Source of the DNA: Heliocidaris tuberculata
Lineage: Eukaryota > Echinodermata > Echinoidea > Camarodonta > Echinometridae
Assembly (NCBI GenBank): GCA_025618425.1
Contig: CM046850.1
Coordinates: forward strand, 23,880,907-23,944,906
Length of the DNA stretch: 64,000 bases
Reading direction: 5' to 3'
The position numbers and the translations under genes are program-made. The notes under the pieces were generated by a model that had not been told where the DNA came from, did no database searches, and saw nothing but the letters and a program-made list of their open reading frames with translations. Position 1 is the first letter of the stretch. Every line of letters starts with the position of its first letter. Positions 23,330-33,923 of this stretch are shown here, piece by piece.

Positions 23330-24340
23330 AAACTCACGACGAGAATAAGATTCCTGACTGAGTCACTGAATGTAAGCAAATAAAGTGCTACAACAAGCAG
23401 GGGGTTTAATAGATTATGTACTCTAATGATGCAGCCAACAGACAGCTAAATGAGATGTATCTTCTGCGAGACATTGGAGAAAATTAAGTCTAAATGAGAA
23501 GCCCGACAGCGCACCTTAATGGACAACTTGAAGAGGCATATGGCTTGAAATGCGGAAGATATAATGACAACTTCCTGACGTATGTTCGATTAAATAAGAA
23601 TTAATGCACAAAATAAGGAAAGTACGATCGCACAGGACCTGCTTTCAGTGCGCGATGGCTGAAACACGCTATTCATAAGATGCAGCGTATATCTATTATA
23701 AGCACTTAAAAGCAAATTTGAAAGAGCACGATGATCCGAGCATGATATTGAGAGAACATTCTCTTCATCCAATCGATTCTATACATGTATGACGCCCACA
23801 ACTTTACCTAGTATTCATGCGTGAATCTGAAAAGAAGCTCTTTTCCAGAAGATCTCAAAAGGCACGATAGAAGTCTCCTAAGTCTAAGTTAACATCGAAG
23901 TACAAAACCAGCTGAAGAGCGGCAAGCACTTGAGTTTAGGAGCATGTACACTTTCAAGAGGAAAGGATGGAATGAGATAAAAACCGCAGGTTTCTTATGC
24001 AGTGAGTACATATAAGTACACCTTGCAGAGGACGACTTCACGTTCTAATGCCGGTTGTTGAAAGATTTCTGAAGTAATAGATGATAACTGTCAGTCCAAT
24101 TGTACGGAACGTCGGCCAAGATCACCGGCAGACAAAATTAAGTTCAATGAATCAGCGTGTAAGCGAATGACGATGAATTGCGTGATCATGTGATGCACTT
24201 CGCTGACCAATGAGGAGATAGGAGGAAGACGGGGTTGATGAATTTGCCTTCACTAATGCCGTTATGCTATGTGGTGATTGCAACATAAACCAGAAGACAA
24301 ACCACAAATAATCAAAAACTATACGGTTGAACAAATCATT
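23330..24340. other. Upstream flank of the GPCR gene
   Basis: About 1 kb with no repeat or coding frame that I recognise. It would contain the GPCR promoter if transcription starts nearby; no clear TATA element can be singled out. Confidence 0.4.
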
Positions 24341-24354
24341 AACAAGTGAATGAG

Positions 24355-25130
24355 TAAATTACGCAATGCGTAATAAATGTCCCCGCCGGAAGTGCAGATC
24401 TGTGGAAATTAACTAGCCTGAACCTTAAAACTTCAGTGAAAAACTTTAGTGAATAAAATAATAATGTTACTGCATGCAAAAGAAGAGAATACCAACAATG
24501 CATGTATACAACTGAAATATAAAACATGAAAACATTATGAAAACATTTTTCGTCAATTTTGAATAAATTTGCATAAATTTGCATGAATAATGAATTTCAA
24601 AATTCTGTGTAGAAGTTTGGAAGCCCCCACCCAGCCCTATCAGATAAAACAATCGGAATCAAAATCCGATGTGAAATAGAGGAGAAGTAGCATTTTTCGT
24701 CAATTTTGAATAAATTTGCATAAATTTGCATAATTAATGAATTTCAAAATTCTGTGTAGAAGTTTGGAAGCCCCCACCCAGCCCTATCAGATAAAACAAT
24801 CGGAATCAAAATCCGATGTGAAATAGAGGAGAAGTAGCATTTTTCGTCACTTTTGAATAAATTTGCATGAATTTGCATAATTAATGAATTTCACGATTCT
24901 GTGTAGAAGTTTGGAAGCCCTCACCAAGCCCTATCAGATAAAACAATCAGAATCAAAATCGGCCAAGAAATGACGGAGAAGTAGCATTTTCTAACATTTG
25001 AGCTCACACGGACAGACGGACGCACGGACGGACGGACGGACGGACGGACGCACGGACGGACACACACACACACGCACACACGAACGGAGCCCGTTTCATA
25101 GTCCCCTCGCGAACTTCGTTCGGCAGGGAC
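24355..25130 (-). mobile_element. Dispersed element with 147-bp internal tandem repeats, copy 1
   Basis: On the minus strand it begins GTCCCTGCCGAACGAAGTTC and has a CCGTCCGTCC microsatellite. About three tandem units of 147 bp follow (marker GAAGTAG at 24684, 24831 and 24978). It ends with GGCGGGGACATTTATTACGC. It is the inverted partner of the element at 44937-45850. No intact protein is seen. Confidence 0.85.
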
Positions 25131-25320
25131 AAAAATTGTTGCAGATGAAGAGATGCATATCATTATCTTGTAGTGCTACATAAACGTTAAGTTGCATATC
25201 ATAAACATACTTTAACTGTACACAATCTTCCTAACTTATATCCTAAGCCTGAAGTTAAAAAGGGACAACGTCCCCTCTTTCTAACTACGGGCAGCAGCGA
25301 TGCTATAAGTCCAGTTATGT

Positions 25321-25742
25321 TAAGGCCACCGCACACCTTACGATCGGTCTGCGATCCGATTTCAGAAGAAAGTGTAATATCATTTCACAAATCATTTAAA
25401 AACGAAAAATATTTTTGATTGAGTGTCTGAATAGTCATACAGATAGTAAAATCGATAATACGGCCTTCGCCGAGTTTTCTAAGTCGGTGGAATGGCCAAA
25501 TCGGCTCCAAATCGTAGTGACGTCACAAAAATCGTACGACTGCCTACGATTTGAAACTAATTTTGCCCTTATTCCCAGGAAAAAAGCTGACAGCTCACCC
25601 AAACCTTATGCTTAGTATTCATATTACTTTTCAGAACCTGAATAGGGTAGATTTCATTTGTTAAAATGCCAATTTTTAATGCCATAGCGATTTATTTCAC
25701 AAATCGGATCGCAGACCGATCGTAAGGTGTGCGGTGGCCTTT
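25321..25742. mobile_element. MITE with about 40-bp terminal inverted repeats, copy 1
   Basis: The left end AAGGCCACCGCACACCTTAC and the right end GTAAGGTGTGCGGTGGCCTT are perfect inverses, and the complementarity continues through CGATCGGTCTGCGATCCGAT. There is no coding capacity. Flanking TTA/TAA suggests an AT-rich target. Confidence 0.88.
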
Positions 25743-25792
25743 ACGTATGCTCAATACTGAACTGACAAATTGTATACTGTCCAGACTAATTT

Positions 25793-26650
25793 CCAGTGGC
25801 GGCACCAGGATTTTTAAAGTGGGGGGGGGGGGGGGCAAATGGGGGGCAAAAGAAAATGTTGTGGGGGGGCAAGGGCGGACAAAAATTTTTTTGACACTTT
25901 TTGTAGTGAAAATGTACAGAATATTCGGCTGTAAACCTACCCAGATATGAGGACATTTTGAGCATCTAGCTGAACTGCCCGATTATAAAGAGGTGTTAGT
26001 TATATACTGCGAGTGAGCGAGCTTAAATTTTGACATTTTTCGTAGTAAAAATGTACAGAAATTATATTCGGCTATGAAACTACCCAGATATGAGGACATT
26101 TGAGCATCTTGCTGCCCGATAATAAGGTGGTAGTTATACATTGCGAACGGGCAAAAATTTTGAAACTTTTTGTGGTGGAAATGTACAGAAATGATTATTT
26201 GGCTAAATTGGCTATAAAACTACCCCAATATGAGGACATTTGATCATCTCGTGGCCTGATTATGTGGTGGGAGTTATAGGCCTGTATTGCGAGCGAGCGA
26301 AGCGAGCGAGCAAAAAATTTGACACTATTATAGTTAATGTACAGAAATTATTCGGCTATAAAACTACCCAAATATGAGGATATTTACACGAGCTGAGCGA
26401 ACAAATTTGCCCCATGCCCCCCCCCCCCACCTTGATGCCGCGACAGCTTTCCAAGTTTCCGTTTTCTTTCTTTTTCCTTCTTTTCTCCATTCCTTTTTCA
26501 CTTTTTTCTTTCCTTTTCTTTTCTTTTTCATTTTCCACCCTTTTATTTTTTTTCACTCCGAAAATTATTGGGGGGGGGCAACTGGGGGGGCAAAGCTTCT
26601 GACTGGGGGGGGGGGGGCAAATGCCCCCCCCCCCTTGGTGCCGCCACTGC
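25793..26650. mobile_element. Element with AGTGGCGGCACCAGGATTTT ends and internal tandem units
   Basis: CAGTGGCGGCACCAGG and TTGGTGCCGCCACTG are inverted ends. Inside are about four diverged units containing ATGTACAGAAATTATTCGGC and CTACCCAGATATGAGGACAT, and G runs. Confidence 0.72.
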
Positions 26651-27032
26651 TAATTTCGCGTCAGCTTGGTGAATTTTAACGGCTGACAAATTTCGTTGGC
26701 AAAGCGGCGCCAGTCACCGTGCGATGCTAAAGCGAGAAAGCGAATGATGAGTAACTGGCTAATCACGTGACAATTAACTGACCAATAATGATGCATTACG
26801 ATAGCAGGAGTCGATGTGTTCACCTTTCCATTGTCGTTTCGCAAAAGAACGTATATACCACAGAAAAACACTATGGAGAATGCCGAAGAGATGTCGACAA
26901 TTAAAGGTCAATAAACGCAGTTCTTTGTAATTTTTGTGGAAGAAAAAGTGTACATCTCATATATCAACTCCTGTAAATATCACTCTTCCCGAAACGTCAA
27001 AAGCTAATGATTGCTTGCAACCCTGTCACACC

Positions 27033-27624
27033 TTAAAGGGCAATCCAACCTTGATAATAAGATGATTTGTGTGAAAGCAGAAAAATAAGAAAAACAGGAT
27101 GGCGACAGTTTGAAAGAAATCGGACAAAGACTAAGAAAGTTATGGATGTTTGAAAAATGTGATCACTACATCTATGCGAATCTCAAATTGGCAATTTGGT
27201 GAGTCAATTGTGACATTTTTGTGGACAACTCTCCCATTTGTCGTACACAAAAATATCATTAATTTGCGGTTTTCTTTGAGGCGCTTTTACCCTCGGGGCA
27301 GTACTCAAAATATATTGGAGATAGCATATTGTTATAGGTCCTCATGAACGAAAAGATACTACTGAGTAATACATTTTGAAAAAAAGTGACATTTTAGTCA
27401 TTTTGTGTGTTAGAGCGAATGGGGGAGTTGTCCACAGCTACATCACAGCGACATTACCTATTTGGCCAATTTGAAATTCCCATATGCATAGTGATTACAA
27501 CTTTCAAAAATTCATAACTTTCTTATTGCTTGTCCGATTTCGTTCAAACTTTCACCAATCTGCTTCTCTGATTTTTCCTCTTTCTTTCAAAGCAACTTGC
27601 TATAAAGGTTGGATTTCCCTTTAA
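27033..27624. mobile_element. Non-autonomous element with AAAGGGCAATCCAACCTT ends
   Basis: The left end TTAAAGGGCAATCCAACCTT and the right end AAGGTTGGATTTCCCTTTAA are inverted. The subterminal words CGGACAAAGACTAAGAAAG and ATAACTTTCTTATTGCTTG TCCG are characteristic of a family also seen at 29826-30597, 48834-49021, 49365-49718 and about 13747-14000. Confidence 0.75.
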
Positions 27625-28126
27625 AGGGGGTACCCAATGCTGAAACAATGTTAGTTCATTTAAAAGATCATGATTTTATTAGCAGAAAATCATCTGCCTT
27701 AAGTTTTCTAAAAATTCGTGTTGCCAGAAAAATCCCCGAAATATGGCAGTATGGTAAGACTTCAGGATATTTTGGCCCCTCAGCTGTGTCCCAATTTCAG
27801 CTAGGTAACCACAATGACGTCAAAGTGGTTACCCAGGTTCGCGTATTGCAGATGTGTTGCGCGCTAGACTGTACAAAATGCATTACACCTTGCGCGCATT
27901 TTGCTATAATTGCGCGACAAGGTAACCACTTTGACGTCATTGTGGTTACCTAGCTGAAATTGGGACACAGCTGAGGGGCCAAAATATCCTGAAATCTTAC
28001 CATATTTCGGGGATTTTGTGGCAACACGAATTTTAAAAAAAAATTTAAGGCAGATGATTTTCTTCTAATAAAATCATGATCTTTTAAATGAACTAACATT
28101 GTTTCAGCATTGGGTACCCCCTTTAA
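27621..28126. mobile_element. Fold-back element with about 215-bp arms
   Basis: Arms at 27621-27838 and about 27919-28126 are near-perfect reverse complements. They run from TTAAAGGGGGTACCCAATGC at the outer end to GTAACCACTTTGACGTCATT at the inner end. The loop of about 80 bases contains GCGCGCATTTTGC. There are only a few mismatches and one A-run indel. Confidence 0.9.
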
Positions 28127-28144
28127 GGACGCCATTATATGGAA

Positions 28145-28312
28145 AATACTATCAGGGCCTTCTCAAACATAATCGCCCCTTCTCACATAAAATCGGCACC
28201 ACCTCACAAAAAAACATCATACCGTATAAAACCAGCGCCATCTCACATTGTAATTGGCACCGTTTGTCATAAAATCTGCGCCATGGCAATCAACGCCACC
28301 TCGCATATTTTT
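28145..28312 (+). repeat. Short array of the word TCTCACATAAAATCGGCACC
   Basis: Five or more diverged units of the form C(C/A)TCTCAnnTAAAAnnnGCnCC are found between 28158 and 28310. They lie immediately after the fold-back at 27621-28126. Confidence 0.6.
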
Positions 28313-28444
28313 GATTTCTTTAATTTGTTAAAATTATTTTGAGATTTATCAACATGAATGGAGTTAATTTGTGCATTTGAGAAACAATTTCATCCTACAT
28401 GTATAGATATTCTTTATTGAGTCAGCCATTCACCAATTGCTCGA

Positions 28445-28862
28445 CCACAGGGAAGGTATATGATGGTCAATGTATATCAAAATTTTGAGCATAAATCAAA
28501 CATTCTAAATATATGATTATAATTATATGCTACCACAGAAATTTTCAGAGAAAATTGCAGATTTTAAAAAAGATATTACCTTATTTCAACATTAAACAAT
28601 AGTCAACAAATGAGAAACCTAAAAATAATGGACAAAAAAGAAACTCAAATGTAATTTTCAATAATTCTTGTGCATAAAGCTAGGTAAAGTAATAATGTTT
28701 GGTATCATAAGAAATGGTTATAAATTTCATGCAAGTTTTGTACATAATATTTTGTGAAATAAAAAATGGATACTGAATTGCAGACATTTGAAAAGTAAGC
28801 ATTGATCACATTTTGGTAAAATTTTGAAGAGAGCTAAACCCCTTGGCACAGTAAGAGTTAAT
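28445..28862 (+). repeat. Dispersed AT-rich repeat, uninterrupted copy
   Basis: It matches, in reverse, the sequence flanking the palindromic element at 59855-60190 (59597-59854 and 60191-60345). Shared words include AAACTCAAATGTAATTTTCA and CACATTTTGGTAAAATTTTG. Confidence 0.85.
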
Positions 28863-29825
28863 CATTCTAGTTTTATAACAACACTGCATTTCAATTTACT
28901 TAACTGATAATTAAGCTTTAGACATACAAACGTTCTCTGAATACACAATATAGTAGATTTTTGTGAAAGTCGTTCATGATATCAAAAATAAATGAATCAG
29001 TTATCATTCAAAATCCATGTACATTGAACAGTATTTATCACATAGGAAGATCAATACATGTATTTTATCAGTTTCTTATAAGCTTTAATAGTTGGTAATT
29101 CTATGATTTCTTGGGCTATAAAACAAAATCAAAATCAAGTTTTATGGACTACACGATTACCGGGAAAAACAACTTAAGAGTTTAATATTTATAATACATG
29201 AAATGCATGCATTGTAATTATAGCCAAAATAGATAGTTATGACCATTTTTCGATGTGTTCATTTAGGAAATAAAAATAATGAAGATAAAATATATACAAA
29301 GAAGCGAAATTCTCTTTAATCAATCAATTTGTTTGAAATATTACACTACCTAAATCTTTAAAAACATTTTGAGATAGATTTATGAACAGTTCAACCATTT
29401 TCACTGGAAATTGTAAGAGGAGAATCACATCTTTCCTAAAAAATTGGCTTGGATAAAAGCACAAAAAACAAAGAAACAAAGCAAAAAAAAAAAATTAAAA
29501 AAAATAAAGAAAATCTGAGAATCCTGTCAATTTGAGATGAATTGGAAAAAGAAAAAGAAAGTTATTTTATTATTTTTTTTGGGGGGGGGGGGAGTTGAGA
29601 TGACTACTGATGTGGAGATTAACAAAAGATTTGTTTTATCATTGAAATGGACAAAGAGGTATTCTGGATGTTTTTTTTTTTTTTTTTTTGTACACATCAA
29701 ATGGGACAGTTCTCCATGTATAACATAAATAGTGACCGATCTTCTGTATAGACATCGCTAACAATTGGACAAGAACATACACACCCTGTCATCTATAATT
29801 AAAATGAATTAACTTTCAAGCCTAA

Positions 29826-30597
29826 TTAAAGAGAAAGTCATGTCCAATAAATCATTGGTTTTAATAGAAGCAGAAAAATCAGACCACCAGATAAAAAAAG
29901 TGCAAGGAAAATCAGGCTACTAATAAGATTTTTTTTAGTGGTATAAAAAACTAGGGAAAACAATTAAAATCACTAGACAAATTGGCAACTCAATCATTAG
30001 TTTGTGATGTCAATGGGTCACAAATCCCCAATTTTTTTGTTTACATCATACATGAATATTCATAATACCAATTTTAAACTTTTGTCCAAGAATATGATTT
30101 CCTCATGACTTGAACCAACTTAAATTTTTTGTACTAAGTTTTTGCATGGATACACTAATACAGAGTGAATAATTTTCTGTAAAAATCATGAAAATATGAT
30201 TTTTGTATACTATACTTAAAAATGAGTGATTATGAAAATGTTATATTTTGAAAACAATCTCATATTTTGGGGTACTTGAAATATTATTAAAAGTAAAGGT
30301 GTATACATGCAAAAATATATTACTATAGGTATAACTTGGTTCAAGGTACATGTGAAAATTATATTCTAGGACAAAAATTGAAAATTTGTCTTGTCAATAT
30401 AAACAAAATAATTTGTGAGTAGTGACCCAATGACGTCACAAACTCATGAATGAGTTGCCAGTTTGTCTAGTGATTTTCCTTGTTTTCCTTGTTTTTTTCA
30501 TGCCACTAAAAAATTCATAACTTTCTTATTAGTTGTCCGATTTTCCTGCTTCAATTTAAACCAAGTAATTCTTGGACTGGAATTCCCCTTTAAAGAC
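29826..30597. mobile_element. Non-autonomous element of the AAAGGGnAATTCCA family
   Basis: The left end is GAGAAAGTCATGTCCAATAA and the right end TTCTTGGACTGGAATTCCCC TTTAAAG. Internal inverted pairs include CACTAGACAAATTGGCAACT and GTTTGCCAGTTTGTCTAGTG-like sequence, plus the word ATAACTTTCTTATTAGTTG. Confidence 0.65.
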
Positions 30598-31149
30598 AAC
30601 TTGAAAGGGAATCTGAATTATCTGATGTATATTTTGTTACACTGCAATTCCTGATACCTATATTCATGTACCTTTCCTTGACATTTTAAACTAGTGCTTT
30701 GCACTTCCAGAAAATGTTCCTGCAAATGGCGTAAGAAATCCAACTAGACAATGCATTTGGAATAAAAACCTAGACTAGACTATGTATGAATTTGTAGTTT
30801 TTTTTGTCATTTCTCTGACAGTGCTTATTCAAATACGATTTAAAAAAAAAAAAACCTATCTAGACAATGTGTGATAATGAAAACACTTTAACAGATCTTA
30901 ATGAAGACACGATCGATAACACCAGTGGCTCGATGACCACGAAAAATGTACAAAGTTCTAGCCTTTGGAATTGCATTTTTTAAACTGTCTTTAATAGCTC
31001 ACTGATGTACATGTAATGTGAAGACACATATATACAGGATAGGTACAGGTAATTCAATTTCATTGGCTGGAACTAAGAACTTTCTGCTGAAATACTAGAG
31101 TTCAACTTCAAATGCAGTATGATAAAAACAGGGAAACTGGGAAAACGGG

Positions 31150-31425
31150 GTAACCTCGCTAGTCATAAGGACCGCTATTCATAAGGACCACTTATTCATA
31201 AGGACCGCTACCCATAACGCGTGACTAAATGAATAGCTGTTTTAAATGAATAGCGGTCCTTCTGAATAGTGAGCAAACCATAGACAAATTTCCTCGCTTT
31301 TTATAAGGACATCCATTCATAAGGACCACCATTCATAACTACTCATAAGGACCACTATTCATAGCGCCTGTTAAATGAATAGTGGTTTATATGAATAGCG
31401 GTTCTTATGAATAGCGAGCGGACCC
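31150..31425 (+). repeat. Array of the word CTATTCATAAGGACCGC in both orientations
   Basis: TCATAAGGAC recurs at least five times between 31160 and 31355. Its reverse complement, as ATGAATAGCGGT(C/T)CTT or related forms, recurs between about 31222 and 31415. The whole block is therefore an imperfect, doubly inverted structure. Confidence 0.75.
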
Positions 31426-31669
31426 GGGGAAAACTGGGGAGCTCATCCCCAGTGACTTGACGCTCCACAGACTCAACGAACAAGTGAAAAACTTTGGCTT
31501 TGCTAATATAGGCACAGTCACATTTGCCGCACGTGAAGTCACGCTACGGTGCCTTCAAATGAAAAAACACCAAAAGTAATTGCTGTTTTAGATCCTACTA
31601 ATAAAACATTGATCAATACCACAATATACAATGTACATTCAAAAATGTTTAAATTTGCCATTTGATATT

Positions 31670-32075
31670 CTATAAATCCTTACAGAGAAGGTTGAGCTCT
31701 AGTAAAGGTGAAAAATAATTTGTAAGCTTTCTTATTCTTTTGAAGTCAGTTTGGAAGAACATTATAGTAGAAATGTCTCCAGAAAAGAGTAGATCTTCGA
31801 ATGCCCTCATATTCGATGTATGACGAAAAATAGCTGAAGTGTTTGTGCCAAACATTCATGCAACATTTGTGTGCAGTCCCGTACACCCATTTCTGTGTGC
31901 AGTGTATGTGCTTTTCATTGAGATTGGGTCAATTTATTATCAATTTGTTGATTCCAAGACCTCACAGTTTACACCAATTCTTATGTAGACATGATCAACC
32001 TTTCTCAAATGCTTTGAGACGGTTTCTTTCACAAGGTAATTGCACAACCAGAACTCAACTTTATCTTTAAATGCT
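31670..32075 (-). repeat. Dispersed 400-bp repeat, copy A
   Basis: It is the reverse complement of 46588-46992 and 47640-47965. Shared words include GATCATGTCTACATAAGAAT and CAATCTCAATGAAAAGCACA. No protein is recognised. Confidence 0.85.
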
Positions 32076-32305
32076 TCACTTTGGCCAAAATGTACATGTA
32101 GAGTCTCCTAGCTCCCAGCAAGCGGAGGAAAGACTTTTAAACATTTGATTAAGGATGAAAGTGAACTAGACTTGATTTGCATATCTAAATCAAAGTGACT
32201 GAGACTTGATATGAATAACTAAATGAGGTTTAGTTTGCTCTCAGAGCAAAAAAAAAATGTCAATTATGTCAATTTTCACTTTTGAGAGTTAATTAGACTT
32301 GCTCT

Positions 32306-32430
32306 GGGGCCCGTTGCACAAAACTTGTGTTTGAACACAACTCGGGAAAATCAAACACAACTTTATTTTCAGGACTTGCGTTTGATTTTTAGGAGTTGCG
32401 ATTAAACGCAAGTTTTATGCAACGGGCCCC
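32306..32430. mobile_element. Hairpin MITE with GGGGCCCGTTGCACAAAACT ends
   Basis: GGGGCCCGTTGCACAAAACT at the left is mirrored by AGTTTTATGCAACGGGCCCC at the right. The element is about 125 bp and lies next to the MFSD3 3' array. Confidence 0.82.
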
Positions 32431-32599
32431 TGAAAAACTAAATTAATGACAATTCACATCAGATATTACAACATTGAACTAGAACTTCATAAATTTGATG
32501 CATTCCTGTCATTTCATGTAATCTCTTTCATTTAATTTTAGAAATACAGTTTCATACAATTTGTTTTTTTCTGATGTGTGTTTTGATATGGACCATCCT

Positions 32600-33923
32600 T
32601 CTCCTTGTAATGATGCCTGTTCCTATGATGATTTTGTAGAGCGGCAGTATAGGTAACACAGAGAGAGAAGCGAAAGCGATGAATTCAGCAACATACCCTG
32701 TCTGGTCAACAAAGTCCAACAAGTGTCCTGATCAAAATTCACAAATTTAGCTGAAGAGTAATTCAAAATTACATGTGGACTCTCCTTTTATTTTGTTAAC
32801 AGTGCTTGTTCCTAAAACAATAATTTTGTAAAAGGGTAGTACAGGTAACACGGAGGTAGAAGCAAAAGTGATGAATTCAGCGACATACCCTGTCTGGTCA
32901 ACAATGAGTGCAACAAGTGTCCTGATCAAAATTCACAAATTTAGCTGAAGAGTAATTCAAAATTATGTGCGGATTCTCCTTTTATTTTGTTAACAGTGTT
33001 TGTTGCTAAAACACTGATTTTGTAGAAGGGTATTACAGGTAACACGGAGGTAGAAGCAAAAGTGATGAATTCAGCGACATACCCTGTCTGGTCAACAATG
33101 ATTGTAACAAGTGTCCAGATCAAAATTTACAAATTTAAAATTCAAAATTATGTGTGGACTCTCCTTTTACTTTGTTAACAGTGCTTGTTCCTAAAAAAAA
33201 CCACTGATTTTGTAGAAGGGTAGTACAGGTAACACAGAGGTAGAAGCAAAAGTGATGAATTCAGCGACATACCTTGTCCAGTCAACAATCATTGCAACAG
33301 GTGTCATGATCAAAATTTACAAATTTAAAATTCAAAATTATGTGTGGACTCTCCTTTTACTTTGTTAACAGTGCTTGTTCCTAAAAAAAAACACTGATTT
33401 TGTAGAAGGGTATTACAGGTAACACGGAGGTAGAAGCAAAAGTGATGAATTCAGCGACATACCTTGTCTGGTCAACAATCATTGCAACAGGTGTCATGAT
33501 CAGAATTTACAAATTTATCTAGAGTAGTTCAAAATTACGAGTGGACTCTCCTTTTACTTTGTTAACAATGCTTGTTCCTAAAAAAAACTGATTTTGTAGA
33601 AAGTTAGAATAGGTAACACAAAGGTAGATGCAAAAGTGATGAATTCAGCAACATACCCTTTCTGGTCAACAAAGAGTCTGACAGGTGTCATGATCAGAAT
33701 GTATGAGTTCAGCTGAATAAAAACAAAATTTAAAATGTAGTGTGGACTGTGCCTTTAATGGTGCTTGTTCCTGCAGTGGTGATTTCATGGAGAGGCAGTA
33801 TCGGCAAATATGAAGAGAGAGAGAAGCAAAAGTGATGAATTCAGCAACATACCCTGTCTATAGTCAACAAGGAATACAACTAGTGTCATAATCAGAATTT
33901 ATGAATTCAGCTGAAGAAAATAC
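32600..33923 (-). repeat. Tandem array of about 7 decayed copies of the MFSD3 terminal-exon 3' end
   Basis: A unit of about 190 bp recurs with the marker GAATTC(A/C)GC at 32681, 32873, 33067, 33257, 33447, 33641 and 33837. The parental sequence in MFSD3 exon 5 is at 34026. Spacings are 189-196 bp. On the minus strand each unit translates to a version of the last helix and tail of MFSD3: units at 32747-32929 and 32941-33123 are open for 60 codons and read VDQTGYVAEFITFAS then SVLPVLPFYKI, against the parent's VDKIGYLAGFITFA then SVLPILPLYKI. Other units slip frame in A/T runs. The array lies directly downstream of the gene's stop codon, so it is either 3' UTR or downstream DNA. Confidence 0.9.

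Noticed and set aside
24339..24652. Conserved frame beginning [14 protein letters not shown], shared with 45547-45855
   Set aside because: The similarity follows from both lying in the same dispersed repeat; the frame is not kept across the 147-bp units and resembles no protein family.
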